Positions 26,954-35,500 of a stretch of DNA of 64,000 nucleotides are shown here, in pieces (the first letter of the stretch is position 1; each line of letters starts with the position of its first letter). The notes below the pieces were generated by a model. The model did not search any database. It was not told the origin of the DNA and was given only the letters and a program-made list of their open reading frames with translations. Origin of the DNA: JACKEQ01 sp041389565 (GTDB taxonomy: Bacteria; Myxococcota_A; UBA796; GCA-2862545); the NCBI GenBank assembly GCA_041389565.1, contig JAWKRP010000033.1, forward strand, positions 29,113-93,112, in the 5' to 3' direction. The position numbers and the translations under genes are program-made.

Positions 26954-27931
26954 ATGTCCCCTTCGGCAGACCCCACCCGCGGCACCCGTCTGGCCTGGTC
27001 CGCGCTCTATGCGCTGGAGCACTTCGCCGGACCGGGAGCGCTCTCGGATCGCGTGCGCGGCCTGCGGAGCTCGGTCGCGGGCGCGCCGGGTCCCGAGCCT
27101 GCGGTGTTCCGTCCGGTGCCCCGTGTGCGCGACCTCGATCGCGCGCGGTTCCTCGCGGAGTACGTCCGGCCGGGCCTGCCCGTCGTGCTCGAGGGGGCCG
27201 CGGCCCACTGGGCGGCCGTGCGCACCTGGAGCCCGGAGTCGTTCGCCGAGCGGTTCGGCGACCACCCGGTGCGTCTGATGAACGCGGGTGTCGAGGACTT
27301 CGCGGATCCCGAGGGCTGGAAGCCGATCCAGCGCACCGTGCTGCTGCGCGACGTGATCCGGTCGATCGCGAGCGGAACGGGCGAGTACAGCCGGTTCCTG
27401 CCGCTCCTGCACGACTTCCCCGAGCTCGCACGCGACTTCGACGAGGCGTGGCTCGCGAGCCTCCGCAACCGCGTGGCGTCCGGGCGGAACTACCAGCTGT
27501 TCATCGGCGGTCCGGGCTCGAACACCGCTCTGCACAACGCGATGGGCAGCAACCTGTTCGTCGAGGTGTACGGCGAGAAGCGCTGGCGCATCCTGGGCAC
27601 CGCGCTGACGCCGCGGGTCGACCCCGAGATGGCCCGCTCGCCGTACTTCTTCAGCGCGCTCGACCTCGAAGACCCCGCACTCACGGGGCTCTCCGGCTGG
27701 GAGACCGTCCTGCGCCCCGGCGACGTGCTGTACAACCCACCCTTCTACTGGCACCAGGTGCGCAACCTCACGGCCACCATCGGGGTCGGGTTCCGCTACT
27801 ACGCGCCGTCCGCGATCCTGAGATCGAGCGCCACCCTGGCCCTGCTCACCCTGGCGTCGCGCAATCCACCCATCTGGATGGCCGTGCGCGAGAAGCGCGA
27901 CTTCACGAAGGTGTTCGCGCGGGCCCGCTGA
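26954..27931 (+). CDS. JmjC/cupin-like domain protein with altered metal site
   Basis: 325 residues. The fold is that of cupin_8/JmjC proteins: RFLAEYVRPGLPVVLEGAA, then NTALHNAMGSNLFVEVYGEKRW, and PGDVLYNPPFYWHQVRNL. In active 2-oxoglutarate/Fe(II) enzymes the first motif is HxD; here it reads His-Asn-Ala, so the iron-binding acid is missing while both His positions remain. It may be a binding protein, or it may use another ligand. The ATG at 26954 is favoured because upstream codons lie in the promoter region of the divergent gene. It heads a rightward gene run that extends to 37266. Confidence 0.75.
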   Translation: MSPSADPTRGTRLAWSALYALEHFAGPGALSDRVRGLRSSVAGAPGPEPAVFRPVPRVRDLDRARFLAEYVRPGLPVVLEGAAAHWAAVRTWSPESFAERFGDHPVRLMNAGVEDFADPEGWKPIQRTVLLRDVIRSIASGTGEYSRFLPLLHDFPELARDFDEAWLASLRNRVASGRNYQLFIGGPGSNTALHNAMGSNLFVEVYGEKRWRILGTALTPRVDPEMARSPYFFSALDLEDPALTGLSGWETVLRPGDVLYNPPFYWHQVRNLTATIGVGFRYYAPSAILRSSATLALLTLASRNPPIWMAVREKRDFTKVFARAR

Positions 27932-27950
27932 CGGCGGTTACGCACGGGCC

Positions 27951-28895
27951 ATGTTCGTGTCCGCGATGCTCGTGCTGGCTGGCTGCTCTCCCGACCTCCG
28001 GGTGGCCGAGAAGCGCCAGAAGGAGCTGGAGATCGAGCTGGCGGAGCTCGACCGCGAGGTGCTGGAGCTCCGGTCCACCCTCGAAGACGCCGGGATCGAG
28101 GTGAAGGGCAAGGGTCGGGTGCGTGCCAAGGCGAAGGGGCGCGGGCGCAAGGCCCGTCCGTCCGCACCGCCCGAGGGAGCGAACCAGACCCCCACGCGCG
28201 AGCGCACGGCGGATGCCGGTGTGGCCATCGAGCGCACCGGAACCCCGATCGCGCTCTCCATCCCGGGCGCCCCCGAGCGCGTCGAGACCACCGCGTGCGG
28301 GTATCGCCTGGAGGTCCCGAGCCTCAAGGGGATCTCCGACTACCCGCTCAACAGCCGGGGCCTCGGGAAGTCCGGCCCCGTGCTCCTCGAGCTCGACGGC
28401 GTGCCGCTCGAGCCGCACGCGCTGCCTGCGGACTTCGAGCAGCGGTGCGGCGGTGCGTTCCGGCACGCGGGCACGGTCGTCCTGTTCGCGCCCCCCGAGC
28501 CGGTGGAGCTGGGTTCGAGGGTCCCGTCCCTCTCCCTCGATCCCCGCGTGCCAGTGCCGCGCGGAGACGATGGGCGCCCGATGTACTGGGTGTATCCGGG
28601 CACCGAGCTGGTGGTCCGCATCGACCGGTGGGACCCGTCCTGGGGCCCCGCGGAAGCGTCCGTCGTCGCGCTGGTCATGGGTCCCGGCAGCGCGACGTTC
28701 GACCTCGACGGGGCCGTGTCCACCGGGGCCGGAGCGACGAACCTCACCGAGAGCCTCGACGGCGCCGGTCCGTTCACGCTGAAGGTGCGCTCGGATCCCG
28801 ACGGTCCCTTCGTCCTCCTCGACGCGCTGACCATCGGCAACCCCGACGACGCCGTCGTGGTCACGGGAGGTCAGGCATGGCGCGCAGCCCACTGA
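27951..28895 (+). CDS. Lipoprotein with coiled coil
   Basis: 314 residues. Lipobox LAGC at Cys12. Residues about 18-48 form a Glu/Leu heptad coiled coil (EKRQKELEIELAELDREVLE). A basic linker of Lys/Arg/Gly residues follows (about 52-70), then a beta-rich domain of about 200 residues with two cysteines. No family recognised. The next gene starts 19 bp inside this one and also encodes a lipoprotein beginning with a similar short coiled coil, so the two may assemble together through those helices. Confidence 0.75.
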   Translation: MFVSAMLVLAGCSPDLRVAEKRQKELEIELAELDREVLELRSTLEDAGIEVKGKGRVRAKAKGRGRKARPSAPPEGANQTPTRERTADAGVAIERTGTPIALSIPGAPERVETTACGYRLEVPSLKGISDYPLNSRGLGKSGPVLLELDGVPLEPHALPADFEQRCGGAFRHAGTVVLFAPPEPVELGSRVPSLSLDPRVPVPRGDDGRPMYWVYPGTELVVRIDRWDPSWGPAEASVVALVMGPGSATFDLDGAVSTGAGATNLTESLDGAGPFTLKVRSDPDGPFVLLDALTIGNPDDAVVVTGGQAWRAAH

Positions 28896-30583
28896 TGCTC
28901 CTCGTGCTCCTGGCCTGTGCGCCCGCGCGCCAGCAGCAGGTCGAGAGCGAGATCCGCATCCTCGAGGCCCGCATCGCCGAGCGCCGCGACGAGCTCAACC
29001 GCCTCCAGGCGGCGGTGGACCGCGCCTCGCGCCCCTGGCAGCTCACGCCGCCCCAGCACGTCCCCCGGGGGTTCGATCCCGACCGTCCGCTGCCGGCGGG
29101 GGGAGATCGGCCGGACATCCTGCTCCTGTCGATCGACACCCTCCGGGCCGATCACCTCGGGAGCTACGGCTACACACGGACCACGTCGCCGTTCATCGAC
29201 AGCCTCGCCGCGGAGGGCACGCGGTACGAGGACTTCTGGTCGCCTGCACCCTGGACCCTCCCCTCGCACACCACGATGCTCTCGGGCTGGCTGCCCGACC
29301 GGCACGGCGCGATCGAGGACGAGGTGCGCATCGGGCCCGGGGTCCCCATGCTCCAGGAGACCCTGAAGAGCGTCGGGTACAACACGGCGGGCGTCGTGGC
29401 GACCCTGTTCGTGTCCCGGCGGTTCGGGTTCGACCGCGGGTTCGACCACTTCGAGGACTTCGGTATCACGAACCCGAAGGCGAACAACTCCGGGGTGGTC
29501 GACGCCGAGGAGGTGTTCGCGACCGCGCTCCACTGGGCGCAGGAGCAGCCCGCCGGCACGCCGCTGTTCGCGTTCCTCCACGTGTACGACGTTCACTACA
29601 CGTACAACGCGCCCGAGCCGTTCAATACGCGCTTCGACCGCGAGGCCCGGCTCGGCGACGCCGTGTACAAGAACTACAAGCACTACCGCGCCCACCCGAT
29701 CGACGACGCCCAGCTCGAGCACCAGATCGCGCAGTACGACGAGGAGATCGCGTACGTCGACGCCCAGCTCGCCGATCTCGTCACGCGCTGGCGGAAGAGC
29801 GGCCGCGAGCTCGTGGTCGCCGTGACGGCCGATCACGGCGAGGAATTCGGAGAGCGCGGCTCGTGGGGGCACGCGCACACGCTGTACCCCGAGCAGCTCC
29901 ACGTGCCGTTCGTGATCGCCGGACCAGGCGTGAAGTCCCAGGTGATCTCGGAGCGGGCCGGCACAGAGGACATCGCGGCCACGCTCGCCGCGCTCGCCGG
30001 AGCCCGCCATCCCGCGGGCAATGGCGCCGATCGCAGCGGGCAGCTCGCGTCCGGGCGTGCGGTTCGACCCGGCGCGCCGTACGCCGAGACCTCCCGGTTC
30101 GACACCCTCCAGCTCCGCGTGCACGACGGTGGGCTCGACCTGATCGCGGATCTCCGCGCCGATCGGTACGAGCTGTGCGATCTCCGGTCCGATCCCGGGT
30201 GCGAGCACGACCTGTCGGCCACGGATCCCGCCGCGCTCGCACGCATGAAGGCCCTGCTCGACGCGCGGATCGGGGCGCCGTGGGTCGCGGGGGCCGACGG
30301 GCACGCCGAGACGGCACGCGGCGGGGTGTTCTGGTCCCACGGGAACCAGGGGGCGTCGCTCGACCTCGTGGAGGGTGCGCGCTTCGCGCTGTTGCCCCCC
30401 GACGCTGGCGTCACGTTCATGGGGCCGCGTGGGAGCGAAGGCCCGTTCGCCGCGCTGGGCGGTACCGCGCCACCGGAGGGGGGTCCGCTCCGATACTCCG
30501 GTCCGACGTGGGGTAGCGTCGAGGTCGACCTGTCCGCCGAGGAGCAGCAGATGCTGCGCGATCTCGGATACATCCAGGATTGA
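28877..30583 (+). CDS. Sulfatase-fold (alkaline phosphatase superfamily) lipoprotein, non-Cys nucleophile
   Basis: 568 residues. Lipobox LLAC (Cys14), a short coiled coil (about 20-48), then a sulfatase-type catalytic domain. Metal-binding segments are LLLSIDTLRADHLGSYGY and VTADHGEEFGERGSWGH. The nucleophile segment reads APWTLPSHTTML, so the Cys or Ser that becomes formylglycine in true sulfatases is Thr. The enzyme is therefore more likely a phosphodiesterase, phosphatase or phosphotransferase on surface glycans or lipids than a sulfatase. The ATG at 28877 lies within the preceding lipoprotein gene, and the following PP2C gene starts 1 bp after its stop. Confidence 0.83.
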   Translation: MARSPLMLLVLLACAPARQQQVESEIRILEARIAERRDELNRLQAAVDRASRPWQLTPPQHVPRGFDPDRPLPAGGDRPDILLLSIDTLRADHLGSYGYTRTTSPFIDSLAAEGTRYEDFWSPAPWTLPSHTTMLSGWLPDRHGAIEDEVRIGPGVPMLQETLKSVGYNTAGVVATLFVSRRFGFDRGFDHFEDFGITNPKANNSGVVDAEEVFATALHWAQEQPAGTPLFAFLHVYDVHYTYNAPEPFNTRFDREARLGDAVYKNYKHYRAHPIDDAQLEHQIAQYDEEIAYVDAQLADLVTRWRKSGRELVVAVTADHGEEFGERGSWGHAHTLYPEQLHVPFVIAGPGVKSQVISERAGTEDIAATLAALAGARHPAGNGADRSGQLASGRAVRPGAPYAETSRFDTLQLRVHDGGLDLIADLRADRYELCDLRSDPGCEHDLSATDPAALARMKALLDARIGAPWVAGADGHAETARGGVFWSHGNQGASLDLVEGARFALLPPDAGVTFMGPRGSEGPFAALGGTAPPEGGPLRYSGPTWGSVEVDLSAEEQQMLRDLGYIQD

Positions 30584-30584
30584 G

Positions 30585-32093
30585 ATGAACGAAGGCATCG
30601 AGAGCACCGAAGCGCGACCCCGGATCTTCCCGGCCGGGATGGCGATCGGTCTGCACCTGACGATCGAGCGGCTGCTCTCGATGGGCTCGGGCCGCACCTA
30701 CTACCTGGCGAACAACGAGAAGCCGCGCTGGTACACGCACATCTGCTGGGGCTGCGGGAACAAGCACAACCCGGCGTCGGCCCCGATCTGCGAGTACTGC
30801 CACCGTCCGATCACCAAGCGGCGCTTCCTGCTCTCGTGTCGCTGGCACGACCGCGGTGCCGAGGAGTTCCACCGCTTCGCGTCCGAGCGGATCGACCACT
30901 TCGCGGTGAACAGCCCGATCGTGCTGTACCGCTACCGGGAGCAGCTGCTCGCGTTCCACGAGATCGCCGAGGAGGCCCTGCTGGTCGACGAGCCCGCGCC
31001 GCTGCGGCCGCGCACGCTGCTCGCTGGCGCCTGGACCCTCGCGTCGGCCATCCTCGAGCTGCACGCGCGCGGCTTCGTGCTCGATCGCCTCGCTCCCGAG
31101 CACGTGCTGGTGGGGCGAAACGGCTCGCGGCTGTGGGACGTCGACATCCGCGAGCACCGGGGGCGCCCGATCCACCCCCGCGACCCCGTGAGCCACGACG
31201 CGGCGCGCATGCTGGGAGCGCTGCTGCTCAGGTACGTGCCCGTCGATCAGGCCGAGACGATCGCGTTCTTCCAGGAAGCCGCGGTGGGCGGGTTCCCCGA
31301 CATCGCGACGATGCAGCGCGAGCTCCGCGGGTTCGCGCGCAACCTCCAGATCAAGCCGTCGGCACGGCTCGCGGCCGGGCTGTCGAGCGTGGGGCGCAAG
31401 CGGCCAGCGAACGAAGACGCGTGGGGCTGGCGGCGCATCGGGAACATCGACTTCTTCATCGTGTGCGACGGGATGGGAGGGTACGCCGCGGGCGACGTCG
31501 CGAGCGCCACGGCGGTGGAGACCTCCATCCGCGCGGCGGCCACGCTCCTGCCGCGCACCACCCCGAAGCCCGCGGAGATCCAGTCGGCGCTCAAGGAGGT
31601 CGTGGCGACCGCGAACCTGGCGGTCCAGGAGCTACACCGCGAGGTCGGGAAGAACACGGGCACCACGATCGTGATGCTGGCCGTGTGGCCCGACGGGCAG
31701 GCCTGGGTGGCGCACATCGGCGACTCCCGCGCGTACCGCCTGCGCGACGGCACGCTCCACCCCCTCACCGACGACCACTCGATGGTGGCGGCCATGGTGG
31801 AGGCGGGCAAGCTCGATCGCGAGGGTGCACGCGTGCATCCGCGCAGCAACGTGCTCCTGCAGTACCTCGGTGCGGCTGGGGAGTCCGACCCCGACGTGTC
31901 GAAGGCCGACGTGAAGCCGGGCGACCGCGTCCTGCTGTGCTCCGATGGCCTGTGGGGTGAGATGTCGGAAGCCGACCTCGCCACCCACGTCGATCCGCAG
32001 CTCGACACGCGCCGGCAGGTGCGGGTGCTCGTGAACGAAGCCAACGACCGCGGCGGGAAGGACAACGTCACGGCCATCGTGGTGACGATCTGA
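30585..32093 (+). CDS. Zinc-ribbon/pseudokinase-PP2C phosphatase fusion
   Basis: 502 residues, cytoplasmic. Residues about 50-66 form a zinc ribbon (CWGCGN and CEYC). Residues about 85-255 resemble the C-lobe of a protein kinase: LELHARGFVLDRLAPEHVLV stands where HRDLKPENVL would be, and RLWDVDIRE where DFG would be, but the catalytic Asp-Lys pair is lost. Residues about 260-502 are a complete PP2C (SSVGRKRPANEDAW, FIVCDGMGGYAAGD, HIGDSRAYRLRDG, LCSDGLWGE, DNVTAIVV). It should remove phosphate from Ser/Thr residues, with the pseudokinase as a docking or sensing part. Confidence 0.87.
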   Translation: MNEGIESTEARPRIFPAGMAIGLHLTIERLLSMGSGRTYYLANNEKPRWYTHICWGCGNKHNPASAPICEYCHRPITKRRFLLSCRWHDRGAEEFHRFASERIDHFAVNSPIVLYRYREQLLAFHEIAEEALLVDEPAPLRPRTLLAGAWTLASAILELHARGFVLDRLAPEHVLVGRNGSRLWDVDIREHRGRPIHPRDPVSHDAARMLGALLLRYVPVDQAETIAFFQEAAVGGFPDIATMQRELRGFARNLQIKPSARLAAGLSSVGRKRPANEDAWGWRRIGNIDFFIVCDGMGGYAAGDVASATAVETSIRAAATLLPRTTPKPAEIQSALKEVVATANLAVQELHREVGKNTGTTIVMLAVWPDGQAWVAHIGDSRAYRLRDGTLHPLTDDHSMVAAMVEAGKLDREGARVHPRSNVLLQYLGAAGESDPDVSKADVKPGDRVLLCSDGLWGEMSEADLATHVDPQLDTRRQVRVLVNEANDRGGKDNVTAIVVTI

Positions 32094-32107
32094 GAGCGCT
32101 CGCGCTG

Positions 32108-32542
32108 GTGCTGGTGTTCGCGGGGTGCCCGTCCGACAAGGGCTCGGAGACCGATCCGGTGGAGTCCGACACCGACACCGACACCGATGCGGACACCGAT
32201 GCCGATGCCGACACCGACGCCGATGCCGACGTCGACACCGGAGACACGCAGGCTCCCGGTCCCACGGGCGACACCGCAGAGCCGACCGAGAGCGGGTTCG
32301 TCGAGACGGGCCTGTTCGTGATCGGCTGCGACAGCGCCGACCCCACGTCGCTCGGCGTGCTCGACTGCAACGGGGCGTGCTGGCCCGCGTCGTACATCGG
32401 AGACGGCGTGATCTGCGACGACGGCACGCTCCGCCCGTGGGGCGACCCCGACTTCGCGTGTCCGGCGTTCGGCTACGACGGCGGAGACTGCCCGGTGCCC
32501 ACCGACACGGCTGGGGAGACCGCCGAGACGGGCCTCCCGTGA
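32108..32542 (+). CDS. Asp/Thr-rich small lipoprotein
   Basis: At least 144 residues. Lipobox FAGC is followed by an Asp/Thr/Ala linker of about 35 residues and a C-terminal region with six cysteines (CDSADP, CNGACWP, CDDG, FACPAFG, GDCPVP). The GTG at 32108 leaves only six residues before the lipobox, too short for export. A CTG at 32090 overlapping the PP2C stop (CTGA) would give an Arg-containing signal peptide, LRALALVLVFAGC, so translation probably starts there or nearby. The TGA overlaps the GTG of the next gene. Confidence 0.65.
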   Translation: MLVFAGCPSDKGSETDPVESDTDTDTDADTDADADTDADADVDTGDTQAPGPTGDTAEPTESGFVETGLFVIGCDSADPTSLGVLDCNGACWPASYIGDGVICDDGTLRPWGDPDFACPAFGYDGGDCPVPTDTAGETAETGLP

Positions 32543-32598
32543 CTCACGGGCCGTCCCTGCGAGCCCTCGGGACTCACGGGCCGTCCCTGCGAGCCGTG
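32539..32598 (+). repeat. 30-bp interspersed repeat, locus 3 (two units, translated)
   Basis: Units begin at 32539 and 32569 and differ from those at 18287 and 20272 by a few bases (CACGGGCCG and GCGAGCC). The GTG start of the Cys-rich surface protein falls on the first unit, so both units are read as THGPSLRAL and THGPSLRAV. That makes them the Arg/His-containing n-region of its signal peptide. The other two loci are at gene ends. Confidence 0.85.
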
Positions 32599-35500
32599 CT
32601 GCTCGCGCTCCTCGTGGGGTCGGCGTGCAAGGAGCCCGTCGACACCGACCCGCCCGCAGAGGCCGACGCCGATGCGGACACCGACACGGACGCAGACACC
32701 GACGCGGACGCAGACACCGACGCGGACGCAGACACCGACGCGGACGCAGACACCGACGCCGACGCGGACACCGACGCCGACGCGGACACCGACGCGGACG
32801 CAGACACCGACGCAGACGCAGACACCGACGCGGATGCGGACGCAGACACCGACGCCGACGCCGACGCAGACACGGACGCCGACACCGACGTCTCGACGCT
32901 CTGCTACGGCGCCGCCTCGATCTGCGACCTGCCCCTCCACGAGGTCGCCCTGCTCGGGAGCCGCAACAGCGCGCTCTCCGAGGCCTACGGAATCGCGGAC
33001 GGGCTCGCGTCACAGCGCCTGTCCATCTCCGAGCAGCTCGACGTCGGCGTGCGGCACCTCGACTGGGACGTGTTCACCTGCGCCGATCCGCTGAGCGGCG
33101 AGCTGTGCCTGTGCGACGCGTCCGGGTGCGCGGACGGCGAGCAGGTGTCGTACGCCGACGTGCTGACCGAGCTCGAGATGTGGCTCGACGACCACCCCAC
33201 CGAGGTCGTGCGCATCACCCAGGCCCCGGCCACCGCGTCCGTGGCGAGCGCCATCCCCGGTGTGCTCGCGAGCACGGGCCTCGCCGACCTCCAGGCCACG
33301 CCGGCCGAGGTCGCCTCGTCCACCTGGGGCGAGCTCGCGGCCGCGCGACACCCGCTCGTGGTCCACGGGCCGTACGACGCGGCGAATCCCGCGCTCGCCG
33401 CGTTCCACCCGCTCACCAGCTTCCACGTGACGGAGGGCGGGCTGCCCGCGACCTCCGCCTGGCCGTGCACCGATGCGCTCGGCGCCCTGCCCGAAGCCGG
33501 CGACACCGTGGTGATCGACCACCGGTGGTCCTGGCGGTACGACCAGCCCCGGTTCGACGTGGCCGCGTGTGCGAACACCGCCACCGAGGTCGCCGCCCAC
33601 CTCGACGCCTGCGATGCGCTCGGCATCGGGACCGTCTGGGCCGACTTCCTGGACTCCGGACCCGGTCCGTACCTCGGGGTGAACCGCCTGAACGGCGTGG
33701 ACCACCTCGCCGTGCCGTTCGCCGACCAGTGCCTGCCGTTCACGGCGTGCGCGGACGACGGGGCGTGCAGCGGCGAGGCCTGTGCACCCGAGGGATTCTG
33801 CGTGGAGTGCGTCGATCACGGCGACTGCGTGGCCTCCGAGCACTGCGACTTCGAGACGAGCCAGTGCGTGCCGGACCAGACGACGGGTGCCGACTGCACG
33901 GTGAACGACGAGTGCACCTCCGGTGCGTGCGACACCGGGGTCTGCGCCGCCTGCGACGATGCGGGCGACTGCGGGCTCGGCCAGACGTGCAACAGCGGGA
34001 CCTGCGAGGGTCTCCCGCCGATCGGGACGACCTGCTCCCTCGACCTCCAGTGCGCGTCGGGGGTCTGTGATCAGGGCGCGTGTGTCGAGTGCACGGACAC
34101 CCCGACGCAGCGGGGCTGCGCGAGCGGCGCCGAGTACTGCGAGGCCAACACGTGCCTGCCGCGCGGCGAGCTGGGAGCGGCCTGCAGCACCGACGTCGAG
34201 TGCTTCTCCGGCGCCTGCATCGACGGCACCTGCGCATCGGGGTCGTGTAGCTCGGAGAGCGACTGCGAGGACGTCGTGTTCGTCGACCTCGACGCGCGGT
34301 CGATCCTCGAGGCCGCCGACGCGGGCGTGCTCAGCTTCCCGAACGGTCGCCCCACCCTCCAGAACGATGCGCTCGTGTTCCCGACCTGCTCCCGGTTCGA
34401 CGTGCTGATCCGCATGGACATGCCCGACGACTGGTACACCGACGAGGGGGGGACCTTCTCCGCGCTGATCGACGCCGCAGGGAGCTTCATGTTCACGGTG
34501 TCGGGCCCGAGTGCCGGCACGTCCCTCGGCGATCTGTCGGTCCCGTCCATCGACCCGGACGTGGAGTTCCGCATCTACCACCTCGACGACCGCGGAGACC
34601 GACTCGGAGTCGGCACGCTGTCGTACTCGACGTTCCTCGACGACACCTACACCTACACGGGGCCCACACACGCCATCCGCGAGATCTTCCGCGGCACCGA
34701 GATGCGCTACGAGATCGTCGGCCCCGGGGACAGCCTCCGCGAAGACATCAACACGTACCTGCTCGGCGGCACCCACGACTTCCTGCTGGTGTGCGGCGAG
34801 AACACCGGGCTGCGGCTGCGACACCTGACCGTCGGAGCCGGCGACTACACCTGCCATGAAGCCTCCGGAGAGTGCCGGCCGAAGGCGTCGTTCGGGGAGT
34901 CGTGCGCCACGACCGGCGACGACGGCTGCTACAGCCGGGTGTGCGAGGGCGGGACCTGCGGCGGCTGCACGGCCGACACCGGATGCGACTTCGACACCGA
35001 GTTCTGCAGCGCCGGCGCCTGCGTCGACCGCCGCGCGGGCGGCGAAGGGTGCTCGGACCGTGACCAGTGTGCGTCCGACGTGTGCCTGCCCCCCCGGTCC
35101 TCGGAGTCCTGCCGCGACGAGAACAGCGGGACCGGCGTCGACGTCTTCCTGCCGGGCGCGACGTGCGAGACGAACCGGGTGTGCGCCGAGTGCTTCGACA
35201 ACGACGACTGCGCGCCGTCGGAGTTCTGCGGGCTGGACAACGCCTGCTACGCCGACCTGCCGAACGACACGGCCTGCACGAGCGACGCCATGTGCGCGGG
35301 CGGCATCTGCGACGCGCTCGCCTGTGCCTCCTGCACGAACTTCTACCTGCCGACCGGCCAGCCCGAGGGCTGCGACTTCGCCGCCGAGTACTGCGAGCTC
35401 GGCGACTGCTACCCGAAGGGCGAGGAAGGCGACACCTGCGCGTTCGACGACCAGTGCGAGTCGGACGTGTGCGCCTTCGGGATCTGCCGCGACGACTGCA

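Noticed and set aside
32574..32940. Ser/Val/Ala repeat proteins on the minus strand
   Set aside because: Reverse reading of the Asp/Ala/Thr linker repeats of the surface protein.
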